Source of the DNA: Rhodococcoides corynebacterioides
GTDB taxonomy: Bacteria; Actinomycetota; Actinomycetes; Mycobacteriales; Mycobacteriaceae
Assembly: GCF_019834675.1 (NCBI RefSeq)
Contig: NZ_JABUBU010000011.1
Location: 33,908-97,907 of the forward strand
Length of the DNA stretch: 64,000 bases
Direction: 5' to 3'
Part shown: piece after piece, positions 1 through 8,515 of the stretch
How the letters are laid out: every line of letters begins with the position of its first letter
Position numbering within the stretch: position 1 is the stretch's first letter
Position numbers and translations under genes: made by a program
The notes under the pieces: model-generated
What the model was told of the DNA's origin: nothing
Seen by the model: the letters and a program-made list of their open reading frames with translations, nothing else
The model's database searches: none

Positions 1-1180
1 CCCCCAGATCGGCGACGCGGTCGGTGACGGCCGAGGTGAGCCGCTCACGGTGCTCGGTGATCCCGTCGACGTACCGCTCCACCTCGTCGTACTCACCGAG
101 CTGGACCAATCCGGAGATGGTGTGGAGCTGGTTGTCGAACTCGTGGATGTGCTCGCGCAGCGCCGTCGAACTGGTGCGGCTGATGTCGAGCTTGCTCTCG
201 ACCTCGCTGAGCTCGGTGCGATCGCGGAACGTCGTCACGGTGGCGACGATGCGGCCGGACTCCTCGATGGGAACGGTGTTGAAGACGAGGATGCGATCGC
301 CGGTCAGGACCAGCTGGTCACCGTCGTCGCTGGGGTGGCGGAGCACGCGTTCGAGGCGATCGTCGAGGCCGAGGGCGTCGACCTGCTTGCCCACGCTGTC
401 GGCCCCGAGGCCCAGCATGTCGTGGGCGCTGCGGCTGAGCAGCAGCACCGTGCCCCTCGGATCGAGGGCGACCACGGCTTCCTTCAGACCCTCGAGCATG
501 GCCTGTCGCTGGCGGACGAGGTCGACGATCTCACCCGCCTCGAGGCCCATCGTCTGCCGCTTGACGCGACGTGCCAGCAGGAGCGAGCCCACGCCGCCGA
601 GCACCGTCGCGACGGCGAGATAGATGATCAGATCGGGCGTCGACTGGGCCAGCCGCGCCCAGACGGACGGATATTCGCGGCCCACGATGGCGACGCCGAC
701 GACGCGGCCGTCGGCGCCGAGCACCGGAACCTGGGACTGCACCGACCGACTCGGCTCCAATGCGGTGTTCTCGCTGGTCTCGGCGAGCCCCGTCCAACTG
801 CGCCCGACGCGGGCGCCGGCACCCTCGTCGGCGGCGGTCTCCCCGATGCGCGTGGGATCGGTGGCCGCGACGATGCGGCCGTCGGTGTCCGTGAGCTGGG
901 CGTAGTCGAGCCCGGACACCGCCCGCACCGAGTCGAGCGCTCCCTGCAGGCCGGACCGGATGCGCGGCTGAGCGCCCGGAAGCAACTGCCGCACGGTGGG
1001 GTTGGCCGCCAGGTTCTCCGCGGCGGACTGCACCCGCAGACCCTGCTCACGCTGGAACGTCGCCGACGACTGCGCCAGCGAGAGCGCACCCACCACCACC
1101 AGCACCGCGACCACGATCAACAGCTGCAGCGCGAGCAGTTGGGCCGACAGGGTCCTCCTGACCCGCAGCCGTCGACTCAC
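1..1180 (-). CDS. Sensor histidine kinase, CitA/DcuS-like (3' part outside window)
   Basis: Membrane sensor kinase of the DcuS/CitA type that would detect extracellular di- or tricarboxylates. About 393 codons are present and the reading frame runs off the window at base 1, so the HATPase domain is not seen. Visible order: N-terminal membrane helix (LLALQLLIVVAVLVVVGALS), extracytoplasmic PDC-like sensor region with YAQLTDTDGR, a second helix (LIIYLAVATVLGGVGSLLL), a PAS region, then the phospho-acceptor box HEFDNQLHTISGL typical of this family. GTG at 1180 was chosen; an in-frame GTG at 1189 is an alternative. It is divergent from a TctC-like receptor and a citrate transporter, which fits citrate sensing. 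Family assignment is secure, the ligand is inferred. Confidence 0.88.
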   Translation of the reverse strand, partial: MSRRLRVRRTLSAQLLALQLLIVVAVLVVVGALSLAQSSATFQREQGLRVQSAAENLAANPTVRQLLPGAQPRIRSGLQGALDSVRAVSGLDYAQLTDTDGRIVAATDPTRIGETAADEGAGARVGRSWTGLAETSENTALEPSRSVQSQVPVLGADGRVVGVAIVGREYPSVWARLAQSTPDLIIYLAVATVLGGVGSLLLARRVKRQTMGLEAGEIVDLVRQRQAMLEGLKEAVVALDPRGTVLLLSRSAHDMLGLGADSVGKQVDALGLDDRLERVLRHPSDDGDQLVLTGDRILVFNTVPIEESGRIVATVTTFRDRTELSEVESKLDISRTSSTALREHIHEFDNQLHTISGLVQLGEYDEVERYVDGITEHRERLTSAVTDRVADLG

Positions 1181-1286
1181 GACCTGCACGGTACCGCCGA
1201 CGCGTCGTCGGGACGTTCCGATCGGTAGGGCCGAAACGCGCGGACGCAGCGCGCAGAATGAACACAACGCGAACTGTGCACCAAAG

Positions 1287-1302
1287 GGTGACCACAGTCA
1301 CA
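1287..1302. promoter_or_regulatory. Predicted Crp/GlxR binding site
   Basis: GGTGA-CCACAG-TCACA matches the Crp/GlxR pattern TGTGA-N6-TCACA except for the first base. It lies 22 bp before the TctC-like receptor start, in the space shared with the divergent sensor kinase. A Crp/GlxR gene is present at 44018-44692. The position would suit repression or roadblock of the receptor operon; this is inferred. Confidence 0.55.
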
Positions 1303-1323
1303 AGGTGCGTCAGAGTGAGACCC

Positions 1324-2307
1324 GTGACCGACATCCGACGTGTTCGCCCGGGCATCCTCGCGATGCTCACGGCGCTGACCCTCGCGCTCTCCGCGTGCGG
1401 TGGGTCGGTCACGTCGATGGTGACCGGTGCGCCCCCACCCGGGCTGCGCATCATCGCCCCGTCGGTCGCCGGGGGCGGTTACGACCTGACCGCCCGCAGC
1501 GTGTCCCGGGCCTGGGCGGCACAGGGCGTCGCGGTCGACGACGTCCTGGTGCTGCCCGGCTCGGGCGGCGTGGTCGGTCTCGGCCGGCTCGCCGCGGAAC
1601 GGGGTAACGAGCGTCTGCTGCTCATGATGGGCCTCGGCCTGGTGGGCGCCCTGGCCACCATTCCGTCCGAGTACACCCTGAACGACGTGACACCGATCGC
1701 CCGCCTGGTCACCGAGCCCGAGGTGGTGTTGGTGCCCGCGGCGTCACCGCTCCGCACACTGGACGACCTGCTGGTGCGCTGGCGCGCCGGGGACGACCTC
1801 CGCTTCGGCGGCGGATCGGCCGCCGGTGGGCCCGACGGGCTCTTCCGGACGCGGCTCGCCCGCGCCGTCGGCGTCGACCCCGACGCCACCGGCTACCGGG
1901 TGTACGACGGCGGCGGCGAGCTGCTGCCCGCGCTGCTGACCGGTGAGGTCGACGTGGCCACCACCGGAGTCAGCGAGTACCTCGACCAACTCGCGTCCGG
2001 CACCGTGCGCGCCCTGGCCGTCAGTTCCGACGACGCCGTGGCGGGGGTCGACGCCCCCACCCTGCGCGAGCAGGGCGTCGACCTGGTCTTCGACAACTGG
2101 CGGGGTCTGATGGCGCCGCCGGACCTTCCGCCGGACCGGGTGCAGACCCTGATCCGGCAGGTACGCGAGCTGGTCGCCTCGGACGACTGGGCCCGCCTCG
2201 CCGAACGCAACGGCTGGCAGGACGCCCTGCTCACCGGCGACGACTTCGGCGCGTTCCTGCGCGACCAGGCGGACATGGTCGCCGCCACGCTCGACCCCGC
2301 GGCCTGA
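1324..2307 (+). CDS. TctC-like tricarboxylate-binding lipoprotein
   Basis: Extracytoplasmic receptor of the tripartite tricarboxylate transporter family (327 aa). The N-terminus has a signal peptide ending in a lipobox (LALSAC, then GG), so the mature protein should be lipid-anchored. It shows the Bug/TctC pattern of a periplasmic two-lobed binder: IIAPSVAGGGYDLTAR near the start and GGGSAAGGPDGLF in the middle. GTG at 1324 places the signal peptide correctly; longer in-frame starts (1258) would put charged sequence before it. No TctA or TctB membrane partner follows; a CitMHS transporter does instead. It may therefore act as a sensor accessory or feed citrate to that carrier. Confidence 0.85.
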   Translation: MTDIRRVRPGILAMLTALTLALSACGGSVTSMVTGAPPPGLRIIAPSVAGGGYDLTARSVSRAWAAQGVAVDDVLVLPGSGGVVGLGRLAAERGNERLLLMMGLGLVGALATIPSEYTLNDVTPIARLVTEPEVVLVPAASPLRTLDDLLVRWRAGDDLRFGGGSAAGGPDGLFRTRLARAVGVDPDATGYRVYDGGGELLPALLTGEVDVATTGVSEYLDQLASGTVRALAVSSDDAVAGVDAPTLREQGVDLVFDNWRGLMAPPDLPPDRVQTLIRQVRELVASDDWARLAERNGWQDALLTGDDFGAFLRDQADMVAATLDPAA

Positions 2308-2375
2308 CCGCGCTTCTCCGCTCCGCCCTGCTGTCTTCACTGCTGCCCTGCCCGACCCCGAACGAGGAGTACCCC

Positions 2376-3761
2376 ATGTTGGTGATACTCGGCTTCCTGA
2401 TGGTGGCCGCCTTCATGTTCCTGATCCTGACCAAACGCGCGACCCCCGTGGTCGCCCTGATCCTGGTGCCCGTCATCTTCGGCCTCTTCGCCGGCGCGGG
2501 CCTGGGCATCGGGGACATGATCACCGACGGCATCAAGTCGTTGGCCCCCACCGCAGCACTGCTGTTCTTCGCGATCATCTTCTTCGGCATCATGATCGAC
2601 GTCGGCCTGTTCGACCCGCTGGTGCGCGGCATCCTGCGCCTGGTGCGCAACGACCCGATGAAGCTCGTGGTCGGCACCGCCGTGCTCGCCATGGTGGTCT
2701 CGCTGGACGGCGACGGGTCGACGACGTTCATCATCGTCACGTCCGCGCTGCTGCCGCTCTACCTGAAACTCGGTGTCTCCCCGGTCATCCTGACCGTGGT
2801 GGCCGGTCTGGCCAACGGCACCATGAACATCATTCCGTGGGGCGGCCCGACAGTGCGGGCGGCGTCCGCGCTCGGCATCTCGCCGTCCGAGGTCTTCGTC
2901 CCGATGGTGCCGTCGCTCATCGCCGGCCTGGTCATCGTGCTGCTGTTCTCGATCCACCTCGGTCTGATGGAGCGTCGTCGTCTCGGCGCGTTGGTGTTCG
3001 ACCAGGAGATGGTGTCCGTCGGTGGCGGCGGTGACACCGGACGCCCGGCGCGTCGTACCGGTGGCGGCGGCGGTGCGGGTGGCGACTCCGACGGCGGTGC
3101 CGGCCAGTTCATCGACGGTCTCGACCCGCAGCGCGACACCCTGCGCCCGAAGCTGTTGTGGTTCAACGCGGCTCTGACCGTGGTGCTGCTCGTCGTCCTG
3201 GTCATGGACATCCTGCCCATCCCGGTGCTGTTCATGATCGCGGCGTCCATCGCGCTGACCGTCAACTTCCCCAAGGTCAAGGAACAGGGCGAGGCCATCG
3301 CCCGGCACTCCGCCTCGATCGTCTCCGTGGTCGCCATGGTGCTCGCCGCCGCCGTCCTGACCGGCGTGTTCTCCGGCACCGGCATGGTCGAGGCCATGGC
3401 CGAGTGGCTGCTCGGCGTGATTCCGAGCTCCATGGGCCCGTTCCTCGCCGTCATCACCGGCGTGCTGTCGATCCCGCTGACGTTCTTCATGACCAACGAC
3501 GCCTTCTACTTCGGCATCCTCCCGGTCCTGACCGAGACCGCCGCGCAGTACGGCATCGAGCCGGTCGAGATGGCCCGGGCCTCGATCACCGGTCAGCCCG
3601 TCCACCTGCAGAGCCCGCTGGTTCCGGCCATCCTCCTGCTGGTCACCCTCGCCGGTGTCTCGCTGGCCGACCACCACAAGAAGGTGCTCTGGCGCGCGAC
3701 CGTCGTCTCGCTGGTGATGCTGGCCGTCGGTGTCCTGCTCGGCCAGATCCCCATGGGCTGA
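2376..3761 (+). CDS. Citrate:H+ symporter, CitMHS family
   Basis: Secondary transporter that takes up citrate complexed with a divalent metal ion (461 aa, normal for CitM/CitH). The N-terminal MLVILGFLMVAAFMFLILTK and the repeated hydrophobic segments are characteristic; about 11-12 membrane helices are visible, with a Gly-rich hydrophilic loop at roughly residues 212-245 that is longer than in Bacillus CitM. A strong ribosome site (GAGGAG) precedes the ATG by a few bases. It is co-directional with the TctC-like receptor 68 bp upstream and with UspA 27 bp downstream, so one transcript is likely. Confidence 0.92.
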   Translation: MLVILGFLMVAAFMFLILTKRATPVVALILVPVIFGLFAGAGLGIGDMITDGIKSLAPTAALLFFAIIFFGIMIDVGLFDPLVRGILRLVRNDPMKLVVGTAVLAMVVSLDGDGSTTFIIVTSALLPLYLKLGVSPVILTVVAGLANGTMNIIPWGGPTVRAASALGISPSEVFVPMVPSLIAGLVIVLLFSIHLGLMERRRLGALVFDQEMVSVGGGGDTGRPARRTGGGGGAGGDSDGGAGQFIDGLDPQRDTLRPKLLWFNAALTVVLLVVLVMDILPIPVLFMIAASIALTVNFPKVKEQGEAIARHSASIVSVVAMVLAAAVLTGVFSGTGMVEAMAEWLLGVIPSSMGPFLAVITGVLSIPLTFFMTNDAFYFGILPVLTETAAQYGIEPVEMARASITGQPVHLQSPLVPAILLLVTLAGVSLADHHKKVLWRATVVSLVMLAVGVLLGQIPMG

Positions 3762-3788
3762 CCCCGACCGTCGAGAGGAGAACACGTC

Positions 3789-4187
3789 ATGAGTGTCGCC
3801 GTCGTGCACAACACGTCCGCCGAGGGCCGTCGCGCCCTGGCCTCGGGACTGACCCAGGCTCGGGTCCTCGGAACCGATCTGGTCGTCCTGCATGCCTTCT
3901 CGGGATCGTCGGACCCGGCGTCCGAGGCCAAGGAATCCGCCGCGGTCCGCGACGCCGTCGTCGCCGGACTCGGTGAGATCGGAGACCCCGACGCGGCGTG
4001 GACGCTGCTGGCGGGCCAGCCGGATCCCGATGCCGTCAGCACTCTGCTGAGCCTGGTCGAGGACGCGAAAGCCGAACTGCTGGTGGTGGGTTCACGTCAC
4101 CGCTCCGCCGTCGGAAAGTTCCTCATGGGCCAGCCCGTGCAGCGGCTGTTGCTCGAGACCTCGATTCCGGTGCTGCTGGTCAAGTGA
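3789..4187 (+). CDS. Universal stress protein UspA domain
   Basis: Single UspA-fold protein of 132 aa, slightly short for the family (about 140-150). It begins SVAVVHNTSAEGRRAL, a typical first strand and helix, and ends with the nucleotide-site region VVGSRHRSAVGKFLMGQPVQ and the final strand IPVLLVK. The Gly pattern G-2x-G-9x-G(S/T) is only partly kept, so ATP binding is uncertain. The ATG follows a GAGAGGAG ribosome site. It sits between a citrate transporter and an AbrB-type membrane protein, overlapping the latter by 4 nt, so it is probably a small cytoplasmic partner or regulator of transport. Confidence 0.88.
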   Translation: MSVAVVHNTSAEGRRALASGLTQARVLGTDLVVLHAFSGSSDPASEAKESAAVRDAVVAGLGEIGDPDAAWTLLAGQPDPDAVSTLLSLVEDAKAELLVVGSRHRSAVGKFLMGQPVQRLLLETSIPVLLVK

Positions 4188-5278
4188 CCCGTGCCCGTAC
4201 CGCCGCCGTGAGCGCCGCCCGATGGGTGGCGCTCACGGTCGTGTCCGTGGCCGGCTGGTTCGCCCTCGACGCCGTGGGTCTGACCGCGCCGTCGCTGTTC
4301 GCCGCGTTGGTGGTCGCGGTGATCTTCGCGCTCACCGGACTGGGGCCGGCGCGGGTGCCGCGGCTCGGCTCGATGGCGGCGCAGGGCACCCTCGCGGTGA
4401 CCATCGGGCTGATGATCGACCCAGAGACGCTGGGAGCGCTGGGGGACAACGCGATCTCGGCGGTACTCGTGGGAGTCGCGACACTGGTGGTCAGTGCGGG
4501 CGCCGGGGCCCTCCTCGCGCTGCACCGTGAGGTTACCGCCGCAACGGGGATGCTCTCGCTCATCGCGGGCGGCGCGACCGGACTGGTCGCCGCGGCCAAA
4601 GAACTCGGCGGCGACGAGCGGGTCGTCGCCGTGGTGCAGTACCTGCGGGTCGCGCTTGTGGTGGTCACCATGCCGCTGGTGGTGACCTTCGCGTTCCACG
4701 CGGACACCCACGCGGTGGCGGCGTCGGACCCGGGCGGTGGGTCGTTGCCGTGGTGGGTGGCGTCGGGCTTCGTCGCCGGGGCGGTGGTGGTGGGCATCGT
4801 GGCCGGACGGCTGCTGCGACTGCCCGCGCCGGCCACCCTCGGTCCGCTCCTGGTCGCCGGAGCGTGCGCCCTGTCGGGGTGGCCCGGCGACATCGACGTG
4901 CCCGCGGCCGTCTTGCCGGTGGCGTTTCTGGTCATCGGCTGGCAGGCGGGGTTGGCCTTCACCCTCCCGAGTCTGCGGATGATCGGCCGACTGTTCCCCT
5001 ACGCCGTGGCCCTGGTCCTCGGGGTGGGGGTGGTGTGCTCGCTGTTCGGGTGGCTGCTCGCGGAGCTGACCGGGACCTCGATGCTCACCGGCTACCTCGC
5101 CACCACTCCCGGCGGGCTGGCCGCGGTCCTCGCCGTCTCCGCCTCCACGGGCTCGGACGTCACCTTCGTCGCGTGCGTGCAGCTGATTCGGCTGGTGCTG
5201 ATGCTCATCGCCGCGCCCGTGATCGCCTCGCTCCTCACCCGCCGGGCCGGGCGGCGGAAGGATTTGGTCGGGGTCTGA
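4184..5278 (+). CDS. AbrB family membrane protein
   Basis: Integral membrane protein of the AbrB/ammonia-monooxygenase-related family (364 aa), built from two repeats of about five helices. Gly-rich helix turns such as LSLIAGGATGLVAAAKE and LATTPGGLAAVLAVSAS are the family signature in each half. GTG 4184 overlaps the UspA stop (GTGA), indicating translational coupling. No substrate is known for most members; its position at the end of the citrate cluster suggests a role in transport or efflux of a related anion, which is inferred only from context. Confidence 0.85.
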   Translation: MTRARTAAVSAARWVALTVVSVAGWFALDAVGLTAPSLFAALVVAVIFALTGLGPARVPRLGSMAAQGTLAVTIGLMIDPETLGALGDNAISAVLVGVATLVVSAGAGALLALHREVTAATGMLSLIAGGATGLVAAAKELGGDERVVAVVQYLRVALVVVTMPLVVTFAFHADTHAVAASDPGGGSLPWWVASGFVAGAVVVGIVAGRLLRLPAPATLGPLLVAGACALSGWPGDIDVPAAVLPVAFLVIGWQAGLAFTLPSLRMIGRLFPYAVALVLGVGVVCSLFGWLLAELTGTSMLTGYLATTPGGLAAVLAVSASTGSDVTFVACVQLIRLVLMLIAAPVIASLLTRRAGRRKDLVGV

Positions 5279-5284
5279 GCGCCG

Positions 5285-5365
5285 GGCGCGAGTTTTCGCA
5301 CCGGATCGGGGGAGATCCCGCGGATCCGTGGGGTTCGGGGCGGATCGTGTGGCAGAACTCGCGCC
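5285..5365. terminator. Imperfect inverted repeat between convergent genes
   Basis: Arms 5285-5301 and 5349-5365 pair at 14 of 17 positions (outer GGCGCGAGTT against AACTCGCGCC) with a 47-nt spacer. It lies between the AbrB gene and the convergent gatD stop and may serve as a bidirectional terminator. There is no U-tract. Confidence 0.4.
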
Positions 5366-5450
5366 GGCGCGGGCCCGAGCGTCCGCAAGTCGGTCGAATC
5401 GACGGGATCCCGTCGGAACAGGCGGGTTGTGGGCACTCACGCCCGCCCGG

Positions 5451-6155
5451 CTACCGGCGCAGGCGCTCCGTCCGCAACTGCTCGACGTCGGGGAGGTGCA
5501 GCGGCTCGAGGGTCCGACCCAGCGCCGTCTCGAGCAGGTGGTCCGCCAGTTCGGGGTTCCGCGCGAGGGCCGGGCCGTGCAGGTAGGTGCCGATCACGGA
5601 GCCCTGCACCACCCCCTCGGTACCGTCGCCGACCCCGTTGCCCACCCCACGCTCGACGCGGGCGAAGGGGGCGGCGTCGGAGCCGAGAGTGGTTCCGCCG
5701 CGGTGGTTCTCGAAGCCGGTGAGGGTCTGGGTCAGACCCCCCGTCGCGGGCCGGGTGACCACCTCGCCGATGGCACGTTCGGTTCGCGGCGCGGTGGTGA
5801 GGTCGAGCATGCCGACCCCGTCGACGCGCTCCCCGGAGCTGGTCTCGTACCAGTGGCCCAGCACCTGGATGGCGGCGCAGATGGCGAGCACGGGGGCACC
5901 GCGCTCGGCGGCCCGCTGCAGTCCGGGGTACCGGGTCAAGTGCCGGGTCGCGAGTCGCTGCGCGGAGTCCTCGGCGCCGCCCAGGACGTAGACGTCGAGG
6001 GAGTCCGGAACGGGGTCGTTCAGCGTGATGGAGACGATCTCGGCGTCCTGCCCCCGCATGCGCAGGCGTTGCCGCAGGACGAGGGCGTTGCCGCCGTCGC
6101 CGTAGGTGCCCATGACGTCGGGCAGGACCAGGCCGATGCGGACGGTGTCAGGCAC
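5451..6155 (-). CDS. gatD: Lipid II isoglutaminyl synthase, glutaminase subunit GatD
   Basis: Class I glutamine amidotransferase (234 aa) that releases ammonia for MurT-catalysed amidation of the D-Glu in the lipid II stem peptide. Visible: start IGLVLPDVMGTYGDGGNALVL typical of GatD, nucleophile region LAICAAIQVLG (Cys near residue 94) and the catalytic His in GTYLHGPALARNP near the C-terminus. Its start overlaps the murT 3' end by 8 nt, as expected for the obligate MurT/GatD heterodimer. It corresponds to M. tuberculosis Rv3713. Confidence 0.95.
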   Translation of the reverse strand: MPDTVRIGLVLPDVMGTYGDGGNALVLRQRLRMRGQDAEIVSITLNDPVPDSLDVYVLGGAEDSAQRLATRHLTRYPGLQRAAERGAPVLAICAAIQVLGHWYETSSGERVDGVGMLDLTTAPRTERAIGEVVTRPATGGLTQTLTGFENHRGGTTLGSDAAPFARVERGVGNGVGDGTEGVVQGSVIGTYLHGPALARNPELADHLLETALGRTLEPLHLPDVEQLRTERLRR

Positions 6156-7458
6156 CCGGAGCCTCCTTGGCGGTCTCGCGGGCCAATGCTCGGCCCAGGT
6201 CGCGGAACGCGGTGTAGTTCGCCAACACTTCGACTCGCCCGGGTGGGCAGGATGTGATGGCGCGCAACGGATCTGCGACGACCTCGTGCTCGGCGGCGGC
6301 GTAGGTGAGCCGCACCCCGAGGTCGGTCGCCCGCTCGCCCGACGCGACGACGCGGGTGTTCTCGAAGTGCTCGAAGCGGACGTCCCACAGCCAGGACAGG
6401 TCTTCGCCGTCGGGGACCTGACCGTTGACGGCGATGACCAGCCCGTCGGCGTCGGGGTCGATCATGGACAGGGCTTCCTGCCACCCGGCGGGGTTCTTGG
6501 CCAACAACATTCGGACGGAATGCGGGCCGTACTGCACCGTGCCGTAGCGCCCGGCGACCTCCCCGACCGTGGAGACCGCGGCGACGGCGTCCTCGGCGCG
6601 TGCGCCCATCGCGACGGCCGCGGCGACGGCCTGCGCCGCGTTGCCGCGGTTGGCCCGGCCCGGCAACGCCAGGGACATCGGCAGCACGAGACCGTCGGGG
6701 CCGTACAGGTTCTCGTCGTCGAGCCACCACGACGGCTCCGGCCGGGCGAACTCGCGACCGTCCGCCAGGGGAGCCGTGCTGCGCCAGCGGGGCCCGTCCC
6801 AGACGATGGGTTCACCGGTGCGCGGGCAGCTGACGGAGTCGCCGACCCAGCCCGCGCCCGCGGCCACCCACACCACGTTGGGGGCGTCGAACGCCGCCGA
6901 GGCGACCAGGACGTCGTCGCAGTTGGCGACCACGATCGCGTCGGGATGCCGCGCGAGGCCCGCCCGCAGCTTCCGCTCGATCATGTTGATCTCGCCGACG
7001 CGGTCCAGCTGGTCGCGGCTGAGGTTGAGGAGCACGATCACCTCGGGGTTCACCGCGTCGGACACGTGCGGCACGTGCAGCTCGTCGACTTCGAGGGCGG
7101 CCAACGGGGCGGCGCGCCGGGCCGTCAGCGCCGCGACGATGCCGGCGTCCATGTTGGCGCCGTCGGCCTGCGTGGCCACCTCGCCCAGGGTGCCGAGGGC
7201 GGCGGCCGTCATGCGGGTGGTCGTGGACTTGCCGTTGGTGCCGGTGATCACGGCGGTGCGGCGGCCGCGCCCGAGACGCGTCATCAGCGCGGGGTCGATC
7301 TTGAGTGCGACGAGGCCGCCGATCATCGAACCCTGACCGCGACCGGCCTTGCGGGAGGCCCAGGCGGTGGCCGAAGCGGCTCCCAGGGCGATCCTGCCCC
7401 GCAGGCCGATCGAGCCGCGGGGGGCGGCGGCGCGCCGGGACGAAGTGCTGTCGACCAT
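6148..7458 (-). CDS. murT: Lipid II isoglutaminyl synthase, MurT subunit
   Basis: Mur-ligase-like ATPase (436 aa) that activates the stem-peptide glutamate and amidates it using ammonia from GatD. The P-loop VITGTNGKSTTTRM and the later Mur ligase elements are clear, and the C-terminal DUF1727-type domain is present. ATG 7458 (MVDSTSSRR) is preferred over upstream codons, which give Arg/Pro-rich shadow sequence. The insertion that carries a four-Cys zinc ribbon in Staphylococcus MurT (SCPRTGEPIVWDG here) keeps only one Cys. Synteny: Rv3712. Confidence 0.94.
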   Translation of the reverse strand: MVDSTSSRRAAAPRGSIGLRGRIALGAASATAWASRKAGRGQGSMIGGLVALKIDPALMTRLGRGRRTAVITGTNGKSTTTRMTAAALGTLGEVATQADGANMDAGIVAALTARRAAPLAALEVDELHVPHVSDAVNPEVIVLLNLSRDQLDRVGEINMIERKLRAGLARHPDAIVVANCDDVLVASAAFDAPNVVWVAAGAGWVGDSVSCPRTGEPIVWDGPRWRSTAPLADGREFARPEPSWWLDDENLYGPDGLVLPMSLALPGRANRGNAAQAVAAAVAMGARAEDAVAAVSTVGEVAGRYGTVQYGPHSVRMLLAKNPAGWQEALSMIDPDADGLVIAVNGQVPDGEDLSWLWDVRFEHFENTRVVASGERATDLGVRLTYAAAEHEVVADPLRAITSCPPGRVEVLANYTAFRDLGRALARETAKEAPGA

Positions 7459-7534
7459 GGTGTCCGATCCTCCCACACCCCGACCGTGTCGCTCGGGCGG
7501 CGGACGGCCGGGGTGATGGGGGCGACAGCGGCCG

Positions 7535-8443
7535 TCAGCGCACCGCGGCCAGTTCCGGCCGCACGAGTTCGGCGCTGCGCCGGGTGGTCCCGAGTCCCCA
7601 CAGGCAGCCGCCGATGACGACGGCGGCGCCGACGAGGGAGAGGACGGACGGCGTCTCGTCCAGCACGATCCACGCGGCGGCAATGCCGACCACCGGCACC
7701 AGCAGGGAGAAGGGTGCGACGACGCCCGCGGGGTTGCGGGAGATGAGCACGGTCCACAGCCCGGAGCCGACGATGGTGCCGAGGAAGACGATGTACGCCA
7801 GGCCCACGAGACCCCAGAGCTGGCCGGTGGAGACCGACACGGCGAGGGCCGACCATCCCGTCGTCGGGCCCTCGACGGCGGCCGACAGCGCGAAGAGCGG
7901 CAGCGGCGGGACGACGGTCATCCACAGCATGAGCCGCATCGGCTCGGTGGACTTGGCCAGCCGGTTGCCGAGGTTGCCGAAGGCCCAGCTCAGGCCGGCC
8001 AGCAGCGTGAGCAGCACGGGGATCAGCGTGGCCGTCTGCGCGCGGTCCCACCCGATGAGGACCATGCCGCCGACGGCGACGGCGATGCCCAGCCACTGCC
8101 GCGGCCCGACGTGCTCGCGCAGCAGCAGCGCCCCGAGGATCACGGTGAACGGTGCGGAGGACTGCAGGACCAGGGAGGCGAGTCCGGTGGGCATGCCGGC
8201 GTTCATCGCGGCGAAGAGGAACGCGAACTGCAGGAGCCCGAACCCGGTGCCGTACAGCAGAAGCCAGCGCAGCGGCACCCGCGGGCGACGGACGAACAGG
8301 ACGACGGGCACGGCGATGACCGCGAACCGCAGGGCCGCGAAGAAGAAGGGCGGGTACTGGTCGAGACCGGCGCGGATGGCCAGGAAGTTCAGTCCCCACA
8401 GGACGACGACGGTGAGGCCGAGGAGTCGGTCGCGGGTGGTCAT
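7535..8443 (-). CDS. EamA family drug/metabolite exporter
   Basis: Ten-helix transporter of the DMT superfamily (302 aa) with two EamA repeats: the first from LGLTVVVLWGLNFLAIRAGL and the second from LLTLLAGLSWAFGNLGNRLA. ATG 8443 (MTTRDRLLGL) begins just before the first helix; ATG 8452 is possible. It is divergent from a LysR regulator gene 72 bp away, the usual arrangement for an exporter controlled by its neighbour. The substrate is unknown; many relatives export amino acids or purines. Confidence 0.9.
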   Translation of the reverse strand: MTTRDRLLGLTVVVLWGLNFLAIRAGLDQYPPFFFAALRFAVIAVPVVLFVRRPRVPLRWLLLYGTGFGLLQFAFLFAAMNAGMPTGLASLVLQSSAPFTVILGALLLREHVGPRQWLGIAVAVGGMVLIGWDRAQTATLIPVLLTLLAGLSWAFGNLGNRLAKSTEPMRLMLWMTVVPPLPLFALSAAVEGPTTGWSALAVSVSTGQLWGLVGLAYIVFLGTIVGSGLWTVLISRNPAGVVAPFSLLVPVVGIAAAWIVLDETPSVLSLVGAAVVIGGCLWGLGTTRRSAELVRPELAAVR

Positions 8444-8515
8444 GCCTCTCATCGTGCGGATGCGGGGCCGGAAGAACAATCGAATTGTTTCGACCTATCC
8501 GTGTAGTTTTTCTAC

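Noticed and set aside
2337..3893. 518-aa minus-strand frame opposite the CitMHS gene
   Set aside because: His/Asp/Gln/Arg-rich composition with no hydrophobic core, as produced by the antisense of GC-biased membrane-protein codons.
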